Shown here: positions 16,867-25,624 of the stretch, one piece after another
How the letters are laid out: each line of letters opens with the position of its first letter
Position numbering within the stretch: position 1 is the first letter of the stretch
NCBI RefSeq assembly: GCF_001646665.1
Contig: NZ_LWBU01000347.1
Coordinates: forward strand, 156,269-220,268
Length of the DNA stretch: 64,000 nt
Origin: Streptomyces noursei
GTDB lineage: Bacteria; Actinomycetota; Actinomycetes; Streptomycetales; Streptomycetaceae
Direction of reading: 5' to 3'
Translations under genes and position numbers: made by a program
The notes under the pieces: model-generated
What the model was told of the DNA's origin: nothing
What the model saw: the letters and a program-made list of their open reading frames with translations, nothing else
Database searches by the model: none

Positions 16867-17574
16867 TCAGGACCAGGCGGCCACGAAGTAGCCGACGCCG
16901 TACGGGGCGTCCTCGTACAGCAGGCGCCCCTCCAGTCCCGCGCCCTCGGCGGCACCGGCCAGGACCTGCCACGGCGCCCGCCCGGCCGCCTTCAGCTCGT
17001 ACGCGAGGTGCTCGTCCAGCGCCGCGAGGGCGGCCGTGTCCGCCGAGCCCAGCGCCCGGGCGGCCCCCTCGTCGAAACCGGCGGCCCGCTCGTCGAGGTA
17101 GCCCGGCGCCTTGAGAGTGCGGCACGCGCTGCCGTCCCCCAGCACCAGCAGCGCGACACGCCCGGCCCGTGCGGCGACCTCGCGGCCGGCTCCCGCGCAC
17201 TTCGCGGCCGGGAGCCGCTCGCCCACGGCGAGGCCCTCGACCGGGGCGTGCGACCTGCCGGCGCGCTCCAGCAGCCAGGCGCCCACCGCGAGGGGCGCGG
17301 GCAGCCGCCGGACACCGCCGGGCCCCGTACCGAGCCGTACGTCCAGGTCGACGCCGAAGCCCCGGAAGTCGCCCGCCGTCCCCGCCGGGTACTCCTCGGG
17401 CTCCTCCGCCGCCCCCGGGCCGACCACGACCAGCAGGTCCGGGCGCGAGGCGGCGAGCACCGCGAGCGCGTCGGAGCAGGCCGTGCGCGCCCCGTCGAGC
17501 TCGGGCGCGGCGCCGGCGGCGACCTCGGGGACGAGGAGCGGGGGGCAGGGGCAGACGGCGGCGGCGACAAGCAT
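16867..17574 (-). CDS. Class III extradiol dioxygenase (LigB)-like protein, metal ligands apparently lost
   Basis: A 235-residue protein, ATG start. The N-terminal strand MLVAAAVCPCPPLLVPEVAA is laid out like the LigB/MEMO fold start, but the position where dioxygenases have a metal-binding His (PHPP) is Cys (PCPP). A second expected His block after the DLLVVVGP strand reads GAAEEPEE, without His. The C-terminus has YEDAPYGVGYFVAAWS. So it has the fold but probably not iron-dependent ring cleavage. It sits between miaA and miaB, converging with the small-protein unit. Function unknown. Confidence 0.75.
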   Translation of the reverse strand: MLVAAAVCPCPPLLVPEVAAGAAPELDGARTACSDALAVLAASRPDLLVVVGPGAAEEPEEYPAGTAGDFRGFGVDLDVRLGTGPGGVRRLPAPLAVGAWLLERAGRSHAPVEGLAVGERLPAAKCAGAGREVAARAGRVALLVLGDGSACRTLKAPGYLDERAAGFDEGAARALGSADTAALAALDEHLAYELKAAGRAPWQVLAGAAEGAGLEGRLLYEDAPYGVGYFVAAWS

Positions 17575-17659
17575 GATCCGCAGCGTAGCCGGTGCCGCCG
17601 TACCTGCTTTCCGTGACCGGGCGCGGGGGCGCGGCCGGTCCGCGGACGGACGCGACCGC

Positions 17660-17815
17660 CCCGGCGTGCCCCCGCGGGCCGGGCGTACCCCCGGGTGCCG
17701 GCCCGCCCAGGCGGCTACCGGCGCTCCCCGGCGGCTGCCGGCGTGACGCCTGGCGGTGCCGGGGCGCCCTGCCGGTGCCGGCCGGCCGTCAGCCGGCCGT
17801 CAGCCGACCGCGCAG
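17660..17815. repeat. Degenerate GCCGG-rich tandem repeats downstream of miaB
   Basis: Short imperfect repeats of the type GGCGGCTACCGGCG / GGCGGCTGCCGGCG and a twice-repeated GCCGGCCGTCA. They fill the gap between the LigB-like gene start and the miaB stop, running slightly into the miaB 3' end. No gene is seen here. Confidence 0.5.
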
Positions 17816-19320
17816 CCGCCCGTGACCGGCGGGAGCGGGGCCGGGGCGCCGATCTGCGGGAGGCCCAGCATGACGCCGGCGGGCCGGGCGGCCTCGGCGG
17901 CGTTCCGCTTCTCCCAGGCGTCGCCCGCGCGGGTGCGGCGGACGGTGGTGGTCGGGCCCTCGGCGAGGAGGTGGTGCGGGGCGGCGTAGGTGATCTCGAC
18001 GGTCACCACGTCGCCGGGGCGCACGTCCTGCTCCGGCTTGGTGAAGTGCACCAGGCGGTTGTCGGGGGCGCGGCCGGAGAGGCGGTGCGTGGTGCCGTCC
18101 TTGCGGCCCTCGCCCTCCGCGACCATGACCTCCAGGGTGCGGCCGACCTGCTTCTTGTTCTCCTCCCAGGAGATCTCCTCCTGGAGGGCGACCAGGCGCA
18201 TGTAGCGGTCCTGCACGACCTCCTTGGGGATCTGCCCGTCCATGGTCGCCGCCGGGGTGCCGGGGCGCTTGGAGTACTGGAAGGTGAACGCCTGGGCGAA
18301 CCGCGCCTCGCGCACCACGTGCATGGTCTGCTCGAAGTCCTCCTCCGTCTCACCGGGGAAGCCCACGATGATGTCGGTGGAGATGGCGGCGTGCGGGATG
18401 GCCTTCCGCACCTTGTCGATGATCCCGAGGAAGCGGTCCTGGCGGTACGAGCGGCGCATCGCCTTCAGGACGGTGTCCGAGCCGGACTGCAACGGCATGT
18501 GGAGCTGCGGCATCACGTTGGGCGTCTCGGCCATCGCGGCGATGACGTCGTCGGTGAAGTCGCGCGGGTGGGGCGAGGTGAAGCGGACGCGCTCCAGGCC
18601 CTCGATCTTCCCGCAGGCGCGCAGCAGCTTGCTGAACGCCTCCCGGTCGCCGATGTCGGAGCCGTACGCGTTGACGTTCTGGCCGAGCAGGGTGATCTCG
18701 GAGACGCCCTCGGCGACCAGTGCCTCGATCTCGGCCAGGATGTCGCCGGGACGGCGGTCCTTCTCCTTGCCGCGCAGCGCCGGGACGATGCAGAAGGTGC
18801 AGGTGTTGTTGCAGCCGACGGAGATCGAGACCCATGCGGCGTACGCGGACTCCCGCCGGGTCGGCAGGGTGGAGGGGAAAGCCTCCAGCGACTCGGCGAT
18901 CTCGATCTGCGCCTCCTCCTGGATGCGGGCGCGCTCCAGGAGCACCGGCAGCTTGCCGATGTTGTGCGTACCGAAGACGACGTCGACCCACGGCGCCTTC
19001 TTGACGATGGTGTCGCGGTCCTTCTGGGCGAGGCAGCCGCCGACGGCGATCTGCATGCCGGGCCGCTTGGTCTTCATGGGGGCGAGGCGGCCGAGGTTGC
19101 CGTACAGCTTGTTGTCGGCGTTCTCGCGGACCGCGCAGGTGTTGAAGACCACGACGTCGGCGTCGCCGTCGGAGCCCTCGGGGGCCCGTACGTAACCGGC
19201 GCCCTCCAACAGGCCGGAGAGGCGCTCGGAGTCGTGAACGTTCATCTGGCACCCGTAGGTGCGCACCTCGTACGTCTTCAAACCGTCCACTACTCCGCCA
19301 GCCACGTCGTTACCGCTCAC
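17800..19320 (-). CDS. miaB: tRNA-2-methylthio-N6-dimethylallyladenosine synthase
   Basis: A 506-residue radical-SAM methylthiotransferase acting after MiaA on tRNA A37. N-terminal UPF0004 Cys ligands: TYGCQMNVHDSE, FNTCAVRENAD, GGCLAQKD. Radical-SAM cluster SVGCNNTCTFCIVPALRGKE near residue 168. C-terminal TRAM domain after ~370. The GTG at 19320 is used; the real start could be a few codons further in (GVVDGLKTYEVRTYG). The C-terminal ~60 residues are an Ala/Pro-rich extension. Confidence 0.96.
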   Translation of the reverse strand: MSGNDVAGGVVDGLKTYEVRTYGCQMNVHDSERLSGLLEGAGYVRAPEGSDGDADVVVFNTCAVRENADNKLYGNLGRLAPMKTKRPGMQIAVGGCLAQKDRDTIVKKAPWVDVVFGTHNIGKLPVLLERARIQEEAQIEIAESLEAFPSTLPTRRESAYAAWVSISVGCNNTCTFCIVPALRGKEKDRRPGDILAEIEALVAEGVSEITLLGQNVNAYGSDIGDREAFSKLLRACGKIEGLERVRFTSPHPRDFTDDVIAAMAETPNVMPQLHMPLQSGSDTVLKAMRRSYRQDRFLGIIDKVRKAIPHAAISTDIIVGFPGETEEDFEQTMHVVREARFAQAFTFQYSKRPGTPAATMDGQIPKEVVQDRYMRLVALQEEISWEENKKQVGRTLEVMVAEGEGRKDGTTHRLSGRAPDNRLVHFTKPEQDVRPGDVVTVEITYAAPHHLLAEGPTTTVRRTRAGDAWEKRNAAEAARPAGVMLGLPQIGAPAPLPPVTGGCAVG

Positions 19321-19438
19321 CCGTCCAGGGTAAGGGGTCCCGTCGGCCCGCCCTGCTGCATCCGGACCGCCGGGCCGCCGGGCCGCCGGAACGCCGGGCC
19401 GTCGGGGAGAAGGGCGGGTCCCGCCCTTCGGCGCGGTG

Positions 19439-20830
19439 TCAGGTCACGGCGCGGAGGGTGGCGCACAGCGGGGCCGAGGGCAGGAGCAGCAGGCCCACCC
19501 GGGGCCGCACCTCGGCGTCCGGGAGGTCGAGGCGGAAGCGCTGCGCGAGCGCGGCGAGCACGAGCACGGCCTCCACCTGGGCGAACCGGGCGCCGAGGCA
19601 GGTGCGCTGTCCGCCCCCGAACGGGAACCAGGCGTGATCGGGCACGTCACCGGAGCCGCCCCCGTCCCACCGCTCCGGGCGGAACTCGCCGGCCCCCGCG
19701 AACCAGCGCGGGTCCCGGTGGGTGGTCCACGGGCTGCACCAGACGACGGTGCCGGGCGGGACGCGCCTGCCGCCCAGGACGGCGCCCTCCCGGGCCACCC
19801 CGGCGAGGAGCCAGGCGGGCGGGTAGAGCCGGAGGGCCTCCTTGACGATCTGCTGGGTCCAGGTGAGCCGGTCGTGGTCGTCGATGGTGGGCGGACGTCC
19901 GGCCAGGACGCGGTCGAGCTCGGCGTCGAGCCGTTCCCGGACGGAGGGGTGGCGCGACAGCAGGTACCAGATCCAGGTCAGCGCGGTCGACGTCGTCTCG
20001 TGCCCGGCCGCCCACAGGGTGACGGCCTCGTCCCGCACCTCGTGGGGCGACAGGGGCATGCCGTCCTCGTCACGGGCGGCGAGCAGGCGGTCCAGCAGGT
20101 CGTCGCGGCCCTCCCCGCCGCCCGGGCCGCCGCCCGCTGTGTTCCCGGCCTCCCGCGCCCCGCCCGACCGGGCGCGGATCAGCCGGTGGACCTCGGCGTC
20201 GATCGTGGCCACGGCCGCCCGCAGCCGCCGCCGTGCCGGCGTGGTCACCCAGCCGGGCAGGAAGAGGCTGACGCTCCGCAGCTCGGCGCCGATCTCGTGC
20301 TCCGCCACGTTCATCGCGCGGGCCAGCTCCCCGGTCGCGTCGCCGAGGTCGTTGCCGAACAGGCAGCGCAGCACCACGCGCTGGGTGATCAGCGCCATCT
20401 GCCGGCGCACGTCGATCCGCTCGCCGTCCCGCCAGCCGTCGGCGGCGGACCGGGCGCAGTCGACCATCGTGGCGGCGTAGGTCCTGACCTGACGGGGCCG
20501 GACGGTCGGCTGCACGAGCGAGCGCTTGCGGCGCCAGTCGGCGCCGCCGCTCATGATCACGCTCTCGCCGACGACCTGCTTGAACGCCCAGCCGATGTCC
20601 AGGATGTCGTACGTGTGCTCCCGGGCGGCCAGCATCTCGGCGATGTGCTGGGGGTGGGAGAGGAACACGCTCCGCCGGGGCCCCAGCGACCAGAGGACGG
20701 CGTCGCCGTGGTCGTCGCGCAGCCGCTCCAGGAAGGCGAGGGGGTCCCTGCCGAACGCGGGGAGGTTCCCGAGGACGGGCAGGCCCCGCGGGCCGGGGAC
20801 GGGGGCGAGGGGGGTGCGGCAGGTGGTCAC
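19439..20830 (-). CDS. Cytochrome P450
   Basis: A 463-residue P450; GTG start with GGAG at 5 nt. Visible parts: N-terminal Pro-rich hinge (PLAPVPGPRGLPVLGNLPAF), I-helix WAAGHETTSTALTW, ExxR helix KEALRLYPP, PERF-like region FRPERW, and heme-binding PFGGGQRTCLGARFAQVE with Cys near 408. There is no membrane anchor, so it should be a soluble monooxygenase needing ferredoxin partners, none of which is adjacent. The motif style (LPVLGNLPAF, EALRLYPPAW) resembles the class-II-like bacterial P450s related to fatty-acid or terpene hydroxylases. Substrate unknown. Confidence 0.92.
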   Translation of the reverse strand: MTTCRTPLAPVPGPRGLPVLGNLPAFGRDPLAFLERLRDDHGDAVLWSLGPRRSVFLSHPQHIAEMLAAREHTYDILDIGWAFKQVVGESVIMSGGADWRRKRSLVQPTVRPRQVRTYAATMVDCARSAADGWRDGERIDVRRQMALITQRVVLRCLFGNDLGDATGELARAMNVAEHEIGAELRSVSLFLPGWVTTPARRRLRAAVATIDAEVHRLIRARSGGAREAGNTAGGGPGGGEGRDDLLDRLLAARDEDGMPLSPHEVRDEAVTLWAAGHETTSTALTWIWYLLSRHPSVRERLDAELDRVLAGRPPTIDDHDRLTWTQQIVKEALRLYPPAWLLAGVAREGAVLGGRRVPPGTVVWCSPWTTHRDPRWFAGAGEFRPERWDGGGSGDVPDHAWFPFGGGQRTCLGARFAQVEAVLVLAALAQRFRLDLPDAEVRPRVGLLLLPSAPLCATLRAVT

Positions 20831-20929
20831 GGGGGCTCCAGCGGTCGGACCGGCGGCGGTGGTACTCGACACCCCTAACGCCCTGGGCCCCGCCAGGTGG
20901 CGACCCGCCCCGGCCGGCCGGGGCGGCAC

Positions 20930-21160
20930 CGTGCGAGGCGCGGCGGCGGGGGCACGTCGTGCGGGGCGCCGGGCACGGCGTCCGTATACGGCATCGGGGC
21001 CGGCGTCCCGTATCGCGTCTCACGCACGGCGTCACGTACGACGCCGGGGCCCGGTGTCCCTCAAGGCGCCACGCAGGACGTCGTGGACCGCGTCACGTCC
21101 GGCGCCCCATGTCCGGCGTCTCACGCAGGGCGTCACGTAGGGCGACCGGCCCGTCGCCGA
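20930..21160. repeat. Degenerate GGCGTC(A)CG-type repeats in a gene-free gap
   Basis: Between the P450 start and the TAXI gene (373 bp) the sequence GGCGTCACGTA / GGCGTCTCACGCA / GGCGTCCGTATA recurs at least six times with variation in both orientations. No coding potential is supported here, and I see no clear promoter. Confidence 0.45.
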
Positions 21161-21203
21161 ACACGCCTGGCCAGCACCCGGAGCGAGCTGGCAGGATCGC
21201 GCC

Positions 21204-22202
21204 ATGCTCCAGGTCCCGTCCCGCATCACCCGCCGCCGCACCCTCCAGGGGTCGGCGGTGGGTCTCGTGGTGCTGGGTCTGCTCCTGTGGTGGCTGGTGC
21301 CCGCCGGGGAACCGTCCCCGCGCGGCAAGGTCACCTTCAGCACCGGTGTGCCGACCGGGGTGTACCAGCGGTACGGCGAGCTGCTGGAGGAGGCCCTCGG
21401 GCGCAACGTGCCCGACGTCGCCATCACCCTCCTCGACAGCGAGGGCTCCCGCCAGAACCTGGCGCGGCTGGCGTCCGGGGAGGCCGACTTCACCATCGCC
21501 ACGGCCGACGCGGTCGCCACGTACATCCGGGACAGCCGGCCCGGCGCGTACGACCTGCGCGGCTGCGCCCGGCTGTACGACGACTACGTGCAGCTCGTCG
21601 TGCCCAGGGGTTCGAAGGTGCGCTCCACCCGTGACCTGCGGGGCCTGCGGGTGGGGGTCGGGCAGGACGGGTCGGGCGTCCGGCTGATCGCGAACCGGCT
21701 GCTGCAGGCCGCCGCGATCGACCCGGAGACGGACATCGAGCCCGTGTCCGCCGGCATCGACACCATGCCCGCCCTGCTGGAGAAGGGGCGGCTCGACGCG
21801 TTCTTCTGGTCGGGCGGCCTGCCCACCAGCGCCGTGCAGAAGCTCTCCGAGCGCTTCCCGATCCGCCTCGTCCCGCTGGACGGCGAGCTGATCAACGGCG
21901 TGCACGAGGGCGGTGGCAGCGGCCGCTACTACCGTTCGGCCGTGGTGCCCGCCGACGCGTACGCGCTCGCCCAGGAGGGCCGGCCGGTCGAGACCGTGGC
22001 CGTGGCGAACCTGCTCGTCACCACCGACCGTACGGACCCGGCGCTGGCGGAGGCCTTCACGCGCACGGTCATCCAGAGCCGGGACCGCATCGGCCGCGAG
22101 GTGCACCCCGCGCAGCTGGTCGACCTGCGGACGGCCGTCTACACGGATCCGCTGCCGCTGCACGAGGGCGCGCGGCGCTACTACCGTTCGGTGAAGCCCT
22201 AG
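21204..22202 (+). CDS. TAXI-family TRAP-type solute-binding protein, membrane-anchored
   Basis: A 332-residue protein. The N-terminus has RRR followed by a hydrophobic helix (LQGSAVGLVVLGLLLWWLVP) with no lipobox, so it is probably anchored by an uncleaved signal. The domain has TAXI marks: FSTGVPTGVYQRYGELLEEA, SEGSRQNLARLASGEADFTI, LRGLRVGVGQDGSGV and AFFWSGGLPTSAV. Such proteins bind small acids, often glutamate or other dicarboxylates, for TRAP permeases; no TRAP permease gene is adjacent. It converges with gluK, so a sensory rather than transport role is conceivable. Confidence 0.88.
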   Translation: MLQVPSRITRRRTLQGSAVGLVVLGLLLWWLVPAGEPSPRGKVTFSTGVPTGVYQRYGELLEEALGRNVPDVAITLLDSEGSRQNLARLASGEADFTIATADAVATYIRDSRPGAYDLRGCARLYDDYVQLVVPRGSKVRSTRDLRGLRVGVGQDGSGVRLIANRLLQAAAIDPETDIEPVSAGIDTMPALLEKGRLDAFFWSGGLPTSAVQKLSERFPIRLVPLDGELINGVHEGGGSGRYYRSAVVPADAYALAQEGRPVETVAVANLLVTTDRTDPALAEAFTRTVIQSRDRIGREVHPAQLVDLRTAVYTDPLPLHEGARRYYRSVKP

Positions 22203-22238
22203 GGAGTGTCCGCAAAGTATCGGCGTCCGCCCGGAGGC

Positions 22239-22290
22239 CGGGCGGGACTCCGCGGACTCGCTCCGCGCCGGTTCCGTACGGTCCCGCCCG
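22239..22290. terminator. Nested hairpin between the TAXI gene and gluK
   Basis: A 10-bp outer stem (CGGGCGGGAC / GTCCCGCCCG) encloses a smaller stem (CGCGGA / TCCGCG). It lies between converging genes and is likely a shared terminator. Confidence 0.6.
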
Positions 22291-22356
22291 CTTTGGGCGC
22301 CCCGCACCCTGCGCCCCGCGGCCGGCCGCGCGGGCCCGGCGGCCCGGGCCGACCGC

Positions 22357-23754
22357 TCAGGCCGTGTCCGGCGCGCTGCGCGGGACGGTGACCGTGACGC
22401 GCAGGCCGTGCGGCTCGTGGTGGGCGTACGTGATCGAGCCGCCGCCCGCGGCGAGCAGGGCGCGCGAGATGGAGAGGCCGAGGCCGGAGCCCTTGACGTT
22501 CTGGTGGCGGTTGCTGCGCCAGAAGCGGTCGCCGACGCGCGCCAGTTCGTCGTCGGTCAGACCGGGGCCCCGGTCGGTGACCACGATCGTGGAGGTGTCG
22601 CCGTCCGCCGCGACGGTCACGGTCACCTCCTCGCCCGAGGGCGTGAACTTCAGCGCGTTGTCGATCACCGCGTCGAGCGCGCTGGACAGGGCGACGGGAT
22701 CGACCCAGGCCGTCACGGCCGTACCGCGGCCGGTCAGGCGGACGCCCCGCTCGTCGGCGAGGGGCCGCCAGGCGGCCACGCGTTCGCCCGCCAGCTCCCC
22801 GATGTCGGTCAGCCGCAGATCGGCGGACGCGTGCTCGGCGAGGGCGAGGTCCAGGAGGTCGTCGAGCACCTGGGCGAGGCGCTTGCCCTCGGTGCGTACG
22901 GAGGCGATCTCGTCGTTGCCGGGCGGCAGTTCCAGCGCGAGCAGCTCGATGCGGAGCAGGAGCGCGGCGAGCGGGTTGCGCAGCTGGTGCGAGGCGTCGG
23001 CCACGAAGGCCCGCTGCTGTTCCAGCACCTCCTCGACGTTGTCGGCCATCTCGTTGAACGAGCGCGCCAGGCGCCGCAGTTCCGGCGGGCCGCCGGCCGC
23101 GGCCACCCGGGAGTTCATCCGGCCCGTCGCGATGTCGTGCGTGGCGGCGTCCAGGACCTTGACGGGCTTGAGCACCCACCCGGTGAGCCGGAACGCGGCA
23201 CCGACCGCCAGGAGCATCGCCGCGACCTCACCGGCGGCGATCAGCAGCCAGCCGTGCAGGATGCGGGAGCGCAGCTGCCCGGTGGGCGAGTCGGTGAGCA
23301 CCACGGCGACCACGTCGCCGTCCCGTACCACGGGTGAGGCGACCGCGAGGCGGGCGTCGCGCTGCCAGGGCCAGACCTGCGGCGGGTCGTGGCTGCGGCG
23401 GCCCAGGAGGGCCTCGCGGAAGGCGCGGCGGGGCTCGCCGCTCTCGGGTACGTCCCAGTCCTTGGGGGCGCGGGCCATGGTGGTGGTGTCGCGGTAGAAG
23501 ACGCCGACCTGGATCCCGTACACCTCGTGGTAGCGGACGAGTTCGCCGTGCAGGGTGGACTGCCGCTCGTCGATGCCCGGCCCGCGCTCGGTGACGAACT
23601 GGGCGAGCGCCGCGAACCGTGCGGTGTCGTCGATCCGGTCGACCACGACGGTCTGCTGCTGGGCGGCGGCGAGGCTGGCCGCGAGCGGGAAGCCGAGCGC
23701 GAGCAGCACGCCCGCCATGAGGACGAGGAGGAGGGGGAGCAGTCGGGTGCGCAC
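22357..23754 (-). CDS. gluK: Sensor histidine kinase GluK
   Basis: A 465-residue kinase with GTG start. Layout: N-terminal membrane helix (LLPLLLVLMAGVLLALGFPL), extracytoplasmic domain (~35-165), second helix (WLLIAAGEVAAMLLAVGAAF), HAMP (~195-245), HisKA with the phospho-acceptor in DASHQLRNPLAALLLR near 253, and HATPase with VIDNALKFTP, DRGPGL and GSGLGLSISRALL. It lies 15 bp after gluR and so is co-transcribed. By position, facing gluABCD across a divergent promoter region, it matches the GluR-GluK glutamate-sensing pair described in S. coelicolor. Confidence 0.9.
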   Translation of the reverse strand: MRTRLLPLLLVLMAGVLLALGFPLAASLAAAQQQTVVVDRIDDTARFAALAQFVTERGPGIDERQSTLHGELVRYHEVYGIQVGVFYRDTTTMARAPKDWDVPESGEPRRAFREALLGRRSHDPPQVWPWQRDARLAVASPVVRDGDVVAVVLTDSPTGQLRSRILHGWLLIAAGEVAAMLLAVGAAFRLTGWVLKPVKVLDAATHDIATGRMNSRVAAAGGPPELRRLARSFNEMADNVEEVLEQQRAFVADASHQLRNPLAALLLRIELLALELPPGNDEIASVRTEGKRLAQVLDDLLDLALAEHASADLRLTDIGELAGERVAAWRPLADERGVRLTGRGTAVTAWVDPVALSSALDAVIDNALKFTPSGEEVTVTVAADGDTSTIVVTDRGPGLTDDELARVGDRFWRSNRHQNVKGSGLGLSISRALLAAGGGSITYAHHEPHGLRVTVTVPRSAPDTA

Positions 23755-23769
23755 AGGGGCTTCAGGGAG

Positions 23770-24501
23770 TTACGCGGCCGGCGCGACCAGGCGGTAGCCG
23801 ACGCCGCGGACGGTCTCGATGAGGGCGGGCATCCGCAGCTTGGCGCGCAGGGATGCCACGTGGACCTCCAGGGTGCGGCCGGTGCCCTCCCAGCTGGTGC
23901 GCCAGACCTCGCTGATGATCTGCTCCCGGCGGAAGACGACACCGGGCCGCTGCGCGAGCAGGGCGAGCAGGTCGAACTCCTTGCGGGTGAGCTGGACCTC
24001 CGCGCCCTCGACGCTCACCCGCCGGGTGGACAGCTCGATGGTGACGGGGCCGAGCCGCAGTGCCGCCGCCTCGTCCGTGCCGCCGGAGCCGCCCGTACCG
24101 CCGCCGCTGTCGTCAGGGTCCGCGGCGGCGGAGCGCCGGCTGACGGCGTGGATGCGGGCGAGCAGCTCACCGGTGTCGTACGGCTTGGTGACGTAGTCGT
24201 CGGCGCCCAGGTTCAGCCCGTGGATCCGGGAGCGGACGTCGGCCCGCGCGGTCACCATGATCACCGGGGTGGTGGTGAGCTTCCGGATCTTGCCGCACAC
24301 CTGGTAGCCGTCCTGGTCGGGCAGGCCGAGGTCCAGGAGGACGACGCCGAAGGGCGCCCGTCCGGCGTTGGCGGCGGGCAGTACGGCCTGGAGCGCCTCC
24401 TCGCCGTTGCGGGCGTGGGTGACGTCGAAGCCGTGCTTCTTGAGGATCGCGGACAGGGCCGCGGCGACGTGGTCGTCGTCCTCGACGAGCAGCAGTCTCA
24501 T
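23770..24501 (-). CDS. gluR: OmpR-family response regulator GluR
   Basis: A 243-residue regulator, ATG start. The receiver domain has VEDDD, phospho-acceptor Asp in VVLLDLGLP (~54), MVTAR and the KPYDTGEL Lys. A Gly/Ser/Asp-rich linker leads to the winged-helix DNA-binding domain (VQLTRKEFDLLALLAQRPGV; GRTLEVHVASLRAKL; VRGVGYRL). It is divergent from gluA with a 274-bp gap. Its S. coelicolor counterpart activates gluABCD in response to glutamate. Confidence 0.92.
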   Translation of the reverse strand: MRLLLVEDDDHVAAALSAILKKHGFDVTHARNGEEALQAVLPAANAGRAPFGVVLLDLGLPDQDGYQVCGKIRKLTTTPVIMVTARADVRSRIHGLNLGADDYVTKPYDTGELLARIHAVSRRSAAADPDDSGGGTGGSGGTDEAAALRLGPVTIELSTRRVSVEGAEVQLTRKEFDLLALLAQRPGVVFRREQIISEVWRTSWEGTGRTLEVHVASLRAKLRMPALIETVRGVGYRLVAPAA

Positions 24502-24775
24502 GGCCCCCCTCCGAAAGGTGCGATCGCTTCGGTGACCTTAAGGCCACCTCGGCATGAACGCTGATGTGCGGCCCGCCAGTCAAGAGGGTTCCGGCCGCCG
24601 GGCGGGTTCCGTTATGCACCCGTTCTCCACACCACCGCCCCGGCGCCGTCCCGTTCACGCATAGTGTCCGGTTGAAGCCGGATCGTTATGCTCAATTTCC
24701 GCTCAGATGTAATGACGCTGGTCGCACCGCGTGCTTAATGTCCTCTCCAACCGAGCAGGACGGAGCAAGAAGCCG
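24502..24775. promoter_or_regulatory. gluR-gluA divergent control region
   Basis: A 274-bp gene-free region between divergent operons. A GTTATGC heptamer occurs twice in the same orientation, at 24611-24617 and 24685-24691. This is the expected place for GluR binding and both promoters; I cannot assign the exact -35/-10 boxes from sequence alone. Confidence 0.5.
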
Positions 24776-25561
24776 ATGAGCGGAGTGTCAGTGACCAAGG
24801 GCGCGGAGGATGCCGTACCGACGGCGGGCGACCTGGTCGTGCTGAGCAACGTCAACAAGCACTTCGGCGCGCTGCATGTGCTCCAGGACGTCGATCTGAC
24901 CATCGCCCGTGGCGAGGTCGTGGTCGTCATCGGGCCGTCCGGGTCCGGCAAGTCCACGCTGTGCCGCACCATCAACCGCCTGGAGACGATCGACTCGGGC
25001 GGCATCACCATCGACGGCAAGCCGCTGCCCCAGGAGGGCAAGGAGCTCGCCCGGCTCCGTGCCGACGTCGGCATGGTCTTCCAGTCGTTCAACCTCTTCG
25101 CGCACAAGACCGTGCTGGAGAACGTCGTGCTGGGCCAGGTCAAGGTCCGCAAGGCCGACAAGAAGGCCGCGGAGCAGAAGGCCAGGACGCTGCTCGACCG
25201 GGTGGGCGTCGGCTCGCAGGCCGACAAGTACCCGGCGCAGCTGTCCGGCGGCCAGCAGCAGCGCGTCGCGATCGCCCGCGCCCTGGCGATGGACCCGAAG
25301 GTGATGCTCTTCGACGAGCCCACGTCGGCGCTCGACCCCGAGATGATCAACGAGGTCCTCGAGGTCATGCAGCAGCTGGCGCGGGACGGGATGACGATGA
25401 TCGTCGTCACCCACGAGATGGGCTTCGCGCGGTCCGCCGCCAACCGGGTCGTCTTCATGGCGGACGGCCGGATCGTCGAAGAGGCGACGCCCGAGCAGTT
25501 CTTCAGCAGTCCGCGCAGCGACCGGGCCAAGGACTTCCTGTCGAAGATCCTTCACCACTGA
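24776..25561 (+). CDS. gluA: Glutamate ABC transporter ATP-binding protein
   Basis: A 261-residue ATPase. Walker A GPSGSGKST, Q-loop MVFQSFNLFAHKT, signature LSGGQQQRVAIARAL, Walker B VMLFDEPTSALDPE, switch THEMGFARSAA. These are the motifs of the polar-amino-acid (GlnQ) family. ATG at 24776 is 10 nt after GGAG; a GTG at 24791 preceded by GGAGTGTCA is an equally plausible start five codons later. First gene of gluABCD. Confidence 0.94.
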   Translation: MSGVSVTKGAEDAVPTAGDLVVLSNVNKHFGALHVLQDVDLTIARGEVVVVIGPSGSGKSTLCRTINRLETIDSGGITIDGKPLPQEGKELARLRADVGMVFQSFNLFAHKTVLENVVLGQVKVRKADKKAAEQKARTLLDRVGVGSQADKYPAQLSGGQQQRVAIARALAMDPKVMLFDEPTSALDPEMINEVLEVMQQLARDGMTMIVVTHEMGFARSAANRVVFMADGRIVEEATPEQFFSSPRSDRAKDFLSKILHH

Positions 25562-25624
25562 CGGATCCCGCTGGCCTCCAGCGGTGACGACGACCAACGA
25601 ACCACGACATAAGGGATGTTCACC

